In this document: positions 5,152 through 9,454 of the stretch, piece by piece
Position numbering within the stretch: position 1 is the stretch's first letter
Layout: the number at the start of each line of letters is the position of its first letter
Origin: Solirubrobacterales bacterium
GTDB lineage: Bacteria; Actinomycetota; Thermoleophilia; Solirubrobacterales; 70-9
DNA length: 9,454 nucleotides
Reading direction: 5' to 3'
Assembly: GCA_030835185.1 (NCBI GenBank)
Contig: JAUQWL010000149.1
Span: 1-9,454 of the forward strand
Position numbers and translations under genes: made by a program
The notes under the pieces: generated by a model
Databases searched by the model: none
Told to the model about the DNA's origin: nothing
What the model saw: the letters and a program-made list of their open reading frames with translations, nothing else

Positions 5152-6135
5152 TTGACTGCTCACGGGCGATTGAAGGTAGTTGTCGCCCGTGAGTTGTTGC
5201 CGGCCGGGGCGAAGCAGCTGGCCGAGCGCTTCGAACTCCTGAGCGGTGGGCTGGAGTCCACTCGCGACGAACTACTCGACCTGGTACCCGGGGCCTCGGC
5301 GATCGTCGCCGACCCCACCGTATCCATAGACGATGAGTTACTCGAAGCTGCAGGCAGCGGACTCAGACTGGTTGCCAATTTCGCGGTCGGCTACGACAAC
5401 GTCGACCGCAGCGCCTGCATGCGACGCGGAGTGGTGCTGACCAACACTCCCGACGTACTCACCAATGCCACGGCTGAACTGGCGATGGGATTGACTCTGG
5501 CAGCGGCACGGCAGATACCCGCCGCTGAGCGGGAGCTGCGCGGAGGGCGGTGGTCAGGATGGGATCCGGCCGACTACCGCGGCATCGAGCTGAGCGGAGC
5601 CACGGTAGGCGTGATCGGCATGGGCAGGATCGGCATCCGATACGCCCGGCTGATGAAAACGTTCGGCGGCGAAATCCTGTACACGTCGCGTGGACGCAAG
5701 CCGAAGGAAGAGGCTGAGCTGGGCGCGCGCATGGTGAATCTCGACGATCTGCTTTCCGGCTCGGATGTGGTCAGCCTCCACCTGGCCGCGGCACCCGGGA
5801 ACAGGCATCTGATCGATTCGCGGGCAATCTCCCTGATGGGGCCCGACTCGATCCTGGTCAATACGGCAAGGGGTTCGATGGTCGACTCTCTCGCCCTGGC
5901 CTCGGCTCTGGCCGAAGGAAGGCTCGGAGCGGCGGGTCTGGACGTGTTCGAGGACGAACCGGACGTTCCCGCGGCGCTGCTCGACGCACCCCGCGCAGTG
6001 CTCACGCCCCACATCGGTTCGGCTACCTACCGGTCGCGTGACGCGATGGCCGAACTCGTTGCCAGAAACGTAATCGCCGTCCTTGAAGGTGGCGATCCGC
6101 TGTCCCCGGTCAACCTGTCGCCTGAAGGGAAGTGA
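5152..6135 (+). CDS. D-isomer-specific 2-hydroxyacid dehydrogenase, glyoxylate/hydroxypyruvate reductase type
   Basis: An NAD(P)H-dependent reductase of 2-keto acids, most like glyoxylate/hydroxypyruvate reductases (D-glycerate dehydrogenases). Visible motifs are NFAVGYDNVD (residues 76-85), TNATAELAMGL, the Rossmann motif VIGMGRIG (154-161), and the catalytic triad: Arg240 in VNTARGSMVD, Glu269 in DVFEDEP, and His287 in TPHIGSAT. TSRGRKP after the second Rossmann strand, with Arg180, points to NADPH. The 327-residue length is normal. The start is uncertain. TTG at 5152, 8 nt after the previous stop, has no clear ribosome binding site; TTG at 5170 would give (M)KVVVAREL, closer to the usual family N-terminus. 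An 11-bp inverted repeat lies over this region. The exact substrate cannot be read from sequence. Confidence 0.93.
   Translation: MTAHGRLKVVVARELLPAGAKQLAERFELLSGGLESTRDELLDLVPGASAIVADPTVSIDDELLEAAGSGLRLVANFAVGYDNVDRSACMRRGVVLTNTPDVLTNATAELAMGLTLAAARQIPAAERELRGGRWSGWDPADYRGIELSGATVGVIGMGRIGIRYARLMKTFGGEILYTSRGRKPKEEAELGARMVNLDDLLSGSDVVSLHLAAAPGNRHLIDSRAISLMGPDSILVNTARGSMVDSLALASALAEGRLGAAGLDVFEDEPDVPAALLDAPRAVLTPHIGSATYRSRDAMAELVARNVIAVLEGGDPLSPVNLSPEGK
5159..5193 (+). repeat. 11-bp perfect inverted repeat at the start of the reductase gene
   Basis: CTCACGGGCGA (5159-5169) and TCGCCCGTGAG (5183-5193) are exact inverted repeats with a 13-nt loop. The structure begins 5 nt after the proposed TTG start at 5152, and the alternative TTG at 5170 lies in its loop. 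In mRNA it would be a strong hairpin able to lower initiation or separate expression of the two genes. As DNA it could be a dyad binding site. Confidence 0.55.
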
Positions 6136-6144
6136 GAATGGCCG

Positions 6145-6171
6145 GAACCCGGCCGTGGTCTCGCCGGGTTC
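6145..6171. terminator. Bidirectional stem-loop between convergent genes
   Basis: GAACCCGGC (6145-6153) and GCCGGGTTC (6163-6171) form a perfect 9-bp stem with a 9-nt loop. They sit in the 34-bp gap between the rightward reductase gene and the leftward hydroxylase gene and touch the hydroxylase stop codon. The position suits a shared terminator. Neither side has a T run, so termination strength is uncertain. Confidence 0.5.
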
Positions 6172-6820
6172 AGGTATTCGGCTTGCTTGCGGAGTCTGCT
6201 TTGCGGGAGCGGGGTACCGTGCGGAATACGTAGTCCCAGAGTGGGCTGGACACGCCGTAACCGAAGCGATGGTCCTGAAAGTGATGACGCATGTGGTGCT
6301 CGCGAATCTTGCGACCGACACTCGTCCTGGGTACGAAATGATGGACGTAGTAATGCGTGTAGTCGTAGACCAGGTAGCCGATCAGGAAGCCGGCGAAGAT
6401 CGTGAATGCGGCGGGGGTGCCGAAGATCAGCACGAACAGCCCGAGGAAAGCCGCTGCCAGAGGCAGACTGAGCGCCGGAGGCATGACCAGGCGCAGACGA
6501 TCGTTCGGATGATCGTGATGGACGCCGTGAATCACGAAGTTGAGTTGATCTCCGCCCTTGAACTTGGGGTGCCAATGGAACAGGAGCCGGTGCAGCCAGT
6601 ACTCCGAAAGGGTCCAGATCAGCAGTCCGGCCAGGGTCAGGCCGATCACACCGGCGAGCCCGGTGCCCTGGTCGACGGCCAGCCAGTACATGGCGGCGAT
6701 CGCCGGGACGAAAATCAGTGCCGGCACCGCAGGGTGAACCCTCGAAAAAAAGTTGAGTACGGGATTCTCGAAAAGGTCGGGGGATGCGGACAGCTTGGAC
6801 GTGCGTTGAGATGTACCCAT
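6170..6820 (-). CDS. Membrane fatty acid hydroxylase family protein (di-iron, histidine-box)
   Basis: A 216-residue integral membrane oxygenase of the fatty acid hydroxylase superfamily (sterol desaturase/FA2H group). It is expected to hydroxylate an acyl chain using a di-iron centre and oxygen. Hydrophobic segments lie roughly at residues 31-49, 53-75, 111-134 and 136-155. The histidine clusters are HRLLFHWH (77-84), HGVHHDHP (98-105), HYYVHH (156-161) and HHMRHH (175-180) with His184 after it. Their order and the small size match FA2H/Scs7-type catalytic domains, here without the cytochrome b5 domain of yeast Scs7. A 2-hydroxy fatty acid product is therefore possible but not proven. The ATG at 6820 is preceded by GGAG 6 nt upstream; an in-frame ATG at 6883 would overlap the ahcY start on the other strand and is unlikely. 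Confidence 0.9.
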   Translation of the reverse strand: MGTSQRTSKLSASPDLFENPVLNFFSRVHPAVPALIFVPAIAAMYWLAVDQGTGLAGVIGLTLAGLLIWTLSEYWLHRLLFHWHPKFKGGDQLNFVIHGVHHDHPNDRLRLVMPPALSLPLAAAFLGLFVLIFGTPAAFTIFAGFLIGYLVYDYTHYYVHHFVPRTSVGRKIREHHMRHHFQDHRFGYGVSSPLWDYVFRTVPRSRKADSASKPNT

Positions 6821-6876
6821 GATCGACTCCGAATGGTAGCGTGAAGGGTCCCCGAAACTGAAAGATCCTTTCGCAC
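6821..6876. promoter_or_regulatory. Short divergent intergenic region hydroxylase/ahcY
   Basis: Only 56 bp separate the two divergent starts. GGAG for the hydroxylase gene is on the minus strand. On the ahcY side AAGGGTC (6844-6850) can pair with GATCCTT (6864-6870), including one G-U pair, over a 13-nt loop. No Shine-Dalgarno sequence precedes the ahcY ATG. Its promoter probably lies at least partly inside the hydroxylase gene. Confidence 0.35.
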
Positions 6877-8349
6877 ATGCCAATTACTGCAACAAGCAAA
6901 GCTCTCGACTTCAAAGTAGCCGATCTCGCACTCGCCGACTACGGACGCAAGGAGATCCGCCTCGCCGAACACGAGATGCCCGGTCTGATGGCGACCCGCC
7001 GCGAGTTCGCCGAAGCCAGGCCTCTTTCCGGCGCCCGGATCACCGGCTCCCTACACATGACGATCCAGACCGCGGTCCTGATCGAGACCCTGGTCGAACT
7101 CGGCGCCGAGGTGCGCTGGGCCAGCTGCAACATCTTCTCGACCCAGGACCATGCCGCAGCCGCTGTGGTGGTCGGCCCGGACGGCACCCCCGAAGCACCC
7201 GCGGGAGTTCCCGTCTTCGCCTGGAAGGGCGAGACGCTGGAGGAGTACTGGTGGTGCACCGGACAGGCTCTCACGTGGCCTGAGCCGGGCGACGACGGCT
7301 CGGTCGGGCCGAACATGCTGCTCGACGACGGCGGCGATGCCACCCTGCTGATCCACAAGGGCGTCGAGTTCGAACGGGCCGGCTCCGTGCCCGATCCGTC
7401 GACCGCCGAGTCGGACGAATTCAGGGTCGTGCTGCAGCTGCTCGGCGATTCGCTCGCCGGAGACGCAGGCAAGTGGACCGAACTCGCCAAGGGCGTCATG
7501 GGCGTCACGGAAGAGACGACCACCGGAGTCATGCGCCTCTACGAAATGATGGAAGCGGGCCGGCTGCTCTTCACCGCGATCAACGTCAACGATTCGGTCA
7601 CGAAATCGAAGTTCGACAACCTCTACGGTTGCCGCCACTCGCTTGTCGATGGCATCAACCGCGCCACCGATGTCATGCTGGCCGGCAAGGCCGCCGTCGT
7701 CTGTGGCTTCGGCGACGTCGGCAAGGGCAGCGCCGAATCTCTGCGTGCCCAGGGTGCCCGGGTGATCGTCACCGAGATCGATCCGATCTGCGCCCTCCAG
7801 GCCGCTATGCAGGGCTACGAGGTCCGTCGCCTGGAGAGCGTGCTGGAGACCGCGGACCTGTTCATCACCACCACCGGCAACAAGGACATCATCACCGCCG
7901 ACGACATGAAGCGGATGAAGCACCAGGCGATCGTCGGAAACATCGGCCATTTCGACAACGAGATCGACATCGCCGGGCTGGAGTCAGTGGATGGGATCGA
8001 GCGGATCGAAATCAAGCCGCAGGTCCACGAGTGGCGCTTCCCCGACGGTCACTCGATCATCGTGCTCTCGGAAGGACGACTGCTCAACCTCGGCAACGCG
8101 ACCGGGCACCCCAGCTTCGTGATGTCGAACTCCTTCACCAACCAGGTGATGGCCCAGATCGAGCTGTTCGCCCGGGCCGACGAGTACGAACTCGGGGTCC
8201 ACGTGCTGCCCAAGCATCTCGATGAGAAGGTCGCCCGGCTCCACCTCGATGCCCTGGCGATCGAGCTGACCGAACTGACGCAGGAGCAGGCCGACTACAT
8301 CGGTGTTCCGGTCGACGGACCGTACAAGTCCGACCACTACCGATACTAG
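6877..8349 (+). CDS. ahcY: Adenosylhomocysteinase (S-adenosyl-L-homocysteine hydrolase)
   Basis: It reversibly cleaves S-adenosylhomocysteine to adenosine and homocysteine, removing the inhibitory product of methyltransferases (methyl cycle, cytoplasm, NAD+-bound tetramer). The 490-residue protein is complete and mycobacterial-like in length, with the 40-residue insertion after LTWPEPGDDGSVG typical of that group. Motifs are GRKEIRLAEHEMPGLM (23-38), GSLHMT with His60, NIFSTQDHAAAA (85-96), DDGGDAT, GVTEETTTG (209-217), NVNDSVTKSKFDN (236-248), and the NAD-binding CGFGDVGKG (276-284). GHPSFVMSNSF and the C-terminal KSDHYRY supply the lysine and tyrosine that close the neighbouring subunit's NAD site. 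The ATG at 6877 has no clear ribosome binding site. No methionine-cycle gene adjoins it. Confidence 0.98.
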   Translation: MPITATSKALDFKVADLALADYGRKEIRLAEHEMPGLMATRREFAEARPLSGARITGSLHMTIQTAVLIETLVELGAEVRWASCNIFSTQDHAAAAVVVGPDGTPEAPAGVPVFAWKGETLEEYWWCTGQALTWPEPGDDGSVGPNMLLDDGGDATLLIHKGVEFERAGSVPDPSTAESDEFRVVLQLLGDSLAGDAGKWTELAKGVMGVTEETTTGVMRLYEMMEAGRLLFTAINVNDSVTKSKFDNLYGCRHSLVDGINRATDVMLAGKAAVVCGFGDVGKGSAESLRAQGARVIVTEIDPICALQAAMQGYEVRRLESVLETADLFITTTGNKDIITADDMKRMKHQAIVGNIGHFDNEIDIAGLESVDGIERIEIKPQVHEWRFPDGHSIIVLSEGRLLNLGNATGHPSFVMSNSFTNQVMAQIELFARADEYELGVHVLPKHLDEKVARLHLDALAIELTELTQEQADYIGVPVDGPYKSDHYRY

Positions 8350-8350
8350 G

Positions 8351-8379
8351 GCTGCCCAGGGAATTCGCGCTGCCCAGGG
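8351..8379 (+). repeat. 11-bp direct repeat after ahcY
   Basis: GCTGCCCAGGG occurs at 8351-8361 and again at 8369-8379, giving an 18-bp period, starting right after the ahcY stop codon. Two copies may be chance or a small tandem duplication; no function is known to me. Confidence 0.5.
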
Positions 8380-8380
8380 C

Positions 8381-8408
8381 CGCAGCCCGGCTCGGGTGGC
8401 CGGCTGCG
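8381..8408 (+). terminator. Stem-loop after ahcY
   Basis: CGCAGCC (8381-8387) pairs with GGCTGCG (8402-8408). After a bulged C at 8388, GGC (8389-8391) pairs with GCC (8399-8401), leaving a 7-nt loop. It lies 32 nt past the ahcY stop. There is no T run, so it is a plausible but unproven terminator. Confidence 0.5.
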
Positions 8409-8638
8409 TCCAAGCGAGGTTCTGCGACTGCCGACGCGGTCCCGGCCGCTGCTTGCCGGAACGGACCGGTGGGCATCGACTCCCGGAGCGGTCGCGGCTT
8501 AAAGCCCCGGTGGCAGAATCTCTCCCCGGTACCGGGGAGGACAACCGCCCAAAATGCGGGGTAGTTCCTGCGACGTGAACACGGGAATCCTGCGATTTGC
8601 GAAAACGTGAGCGACGCGGCCGGCGTCCTGCTGCTTGG
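8409..8638 (+). other. Non-coding spacer with an 18-bp palindrome
   Basis: Between ahcY and the small cysteine protein lie nearly 300 bp with no convincing gene; the reading frames across it have no supported start or family. The strongest element is the exact 18-bp palindrome CTCCCCGGTACCGGGGAG (8522-8539). Just before it GGCTT-A-AAGCC forms a short dyad. A structured leader or operator for the next gene is possible. I compared it by eye with tRNA, tmRNA, RNase P, SRP RNA and common riboswitch cores and saw no match. Confidence 0.4.
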
Positions 8639-8899
8639 ATGGCCGTCGTGGCCGGACGCAAGTCAGACACCCCCAAGTGCGAGGACTGCTACTTCCGCAA
8701 GAAAATGCTCTGCGCGCTCGACGTCGAGGAGCCTTGCGTGACCTTCCGCCCCAGCCGACCGGAAGGACTCGTGCCTCCGCGACAGCCGGTGCTGCTGCTC
8801 AGGCCACCCCGCTGGGCCGGCAACGCCCGCTTCGATTCGAACACCCAGGCGATTCCCGTCACGCACGACCAGGTTCCGGCTCCGGCCGCGTCGGTCTGA
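8639..8899 (+). CDS. Small four-cysteine (possible zinc-binding) protein
   Basis: An 86-residue protein of unknown function. Its N-terminal half carries four cysteines spaced C-x2-C-x7-C-x7-C (KCEDCYFRKKMLCALDVEEPC), followed by VTFRPSRPEGL. Such spacing suggests a metal-binding knuckle. The rest is proline- and arginine-rich with no hydrophobic helix and is probably disordered. The start is unsure: ATG at 8639 lacks a ribosome binding site, a GTG at 8648 has GGATGG 5 nt upstream, and a TTG at 8597 would add a basic N-terminal extension. In all cases the cysteine domain is included. It stands alone between ahcY and the hydrolase gene, so context does not reveal its job. The conserved-looking cysteines are the main reason to believe it is real. 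Confidence 0.65.
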   Translation: MAVVAGRKSDTPKCEDCYFRKKMLCALDVEEPCVTFRPSRPEGLVPPRQPVLLLRPPRWAGNARFDSNTQAIPVTHDQVPAPAASV

Positions 8900-9070
8900 G
8901 CGCTCCCCCGGCGGCGGCTCCGGCCGGGTCGGTCGAGCTCCTTTTCGCAGAACTCCGGCTTCCGCTTCGCTGTGCCGCCGGCCGTCACTCCGGGCGGAAA
9001 CCCTGAAAACGGTCGTCCAGACTCCGACCGGGATTACGGCCGCAGCGACTTGGGCATAACCTCTTGCGCA
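8900..9070 (+). other. Intergenic region before the MBL-fold gene
   Basis: This GC-rich stretch of 171 bp has no gene that I can support. CCCGGC and GCCGGG near its left end could form a 6-bp stem. A -10-like CATAAC (9055-9060) lies 10 nt before the ATG at 9071 without a convincing -35; if used, the mRNA would be nearly leaderless. No Shine-Dalgarno sequence precedes that ATG. Confidence 0.3.
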
Positions 9071-9454
9071 ATGAAGTTCACTGTCCTCGGAAAGTCACCG
9101 GCATGGCAGGACGCCGGTGGAGCCTGTAGCGGGTACCTGATTTCCCAGGGGGACACGACGATTCTGGTGGATTGCGGCAACGGAGCCTTCGGCAAGCTGC
9201 GCAAGTACTGCGACTACGTCGATGTGGACGCGGTTGTCATCTCGCACCTTCACGCCGACCATTACTTCGACCTGATCCCTTTCGCTTTCGGGCTGACCCA
9301 CGCCCCGCGCCAGCAGCCGGTCCCGGTCGGTGACTGGCCCGGCACAGACCGTCCGGCCCAGCCGACGCTTTACGCCCCGCCGGGTGCCGGGAGGACCTTC
9401 AGGAGCATGTGCGAGCACCTCGGCGTCTGTTCCCTGATCGAGGACTCCTTTGAC
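9071..9454 (+). CDS. Metallo-beta-lactamase-fold hydrolase (RNase Z-like), N-terminal fragment
   Basis: The first 128 codons of a metal-dependent hydrolase; the gene runs off the right edge. It starts MKFTVLGKS, then SGYLISQGDTTILVDCGNGAFGKL (residues 20-43), the strand-loop pattern of the fold. The zinc-binding motif SHLHADH at 58-64 supplies His59, His61, Asp63 and His64. FDLIPFAFGL follows. The pattern resembles the actinobacterial RNase Z-like proteins around mycobacterial Rv1339, described as an atypical class II cAMP phosphodiesterase. A cyclic-nucleotide phosphodiesterase is therefore one option, but a general MBL hydrolase or RNase Z-type nuclease cannot be excluded without the C-terminal half. 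The ATG at 9071 is chosen for the family-like N-terminus; an in-frame TTG lies at 9050. Confidence 0.9.
   Translation, partial: MKFTVLGKSPAWQDAGGACSGYLISQGDTTILVDCGNGAFGKLRKYCDYVDVDAVVISHLHADHYFDLIPFAFGLTHAPRQQPVPVGDWPGTDRPAQPTLYAPPGAGRTFRSMCEHLGVCSLIEDSFD

Noticed and set aside
6838..6876. SAH riboswitch in the ahcY leader
   Set aside because: Only one small wobble-containing hairpin fits in at most about 40 nt; the conserved SAH riboswitch core is not visible.
8409..8638. tRNA, tmRNA, RNase P RNA, SRP RNA, or c-di-AMP (ydaO) or other riboswitch in the spacer
   Set aside because: None of the conserved cores of these RNAs could be recognised by eye; only generic stems are present.

Overview
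The window is GC-rich, uses TTG as a start codon at least twice, and carries core-metabolism genes whose proteins read like actinobacterial ones (mycobacterial-type icd, mdh and ahcY). A high-GC actinobacterium is the best guess, perhaps a deep branch such as Thermoleophilia/Solirubrobacterales. That placement is inference from protein character only.

Layout. (1) Positions 1-530 are the edge of a defence locus. On the minus strand, running off the left end, is the first 85 codons of a Cas9: the RuvC-I motif with Asp10, then an arginine-rich bridge helix. Divergent from it on the plus strand is a compact untranslated unit: an extended -10 promoter (347-375), about 70 nt with a central stem-loop, and a GC-rich hairpin with a T run (429-454). 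This is the expected form and position of a tracrRNA. The CRISPR array and any cas1/cas2 would lie to the left, outside the window. (2) 531-2180, minus: an AidB-family acyl-CoA dehydrogenase. (3) 2290-4525, plus: a TCA-cycle pair, NADP isocitrate dehydrogenase and malate dehydrogenase, closed by a 14-bp inverted repeat. (4) 4526-6135, plus: a regulatory intergenic region with repeated TACTGA words, then a 145-aa basic protein (coiled coil plus winged-helix-like C-terminus, a candidate nucleoid protein) followed 8 nt later by an NADPH-type glyoxylate/hydroxypyruvate reductase. (5) 6170-6820, minus: a four-histidine-cluster membrane fatty acid hydroxylase, converging on the reductase gene. (6) 6877-8349, plus: S-adenosylhomocysteine hydrolase. 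(7) 8350-9454, plus: a spacer rich in symmetric elements, a small four-cysteine protein, and the N-terminal 128 codons of a metallo-beta-lactamase-fold hydrolase running off the right edge.

Most of the window is ordinary central metabolism: TCA cycle, 2-hydroxyacid reduction, the methyl cycle and lipid modification. The most notable content is the Cas9/tracrRNA edge, which is easily missed because the Cas9 gene starts with TTG, is cut by the window boundary, and is overlapped by spurious plus-strand reading frames. The second item of interest is the coiled-coil/winged-helix protein with its repeat-bearing upstream region.
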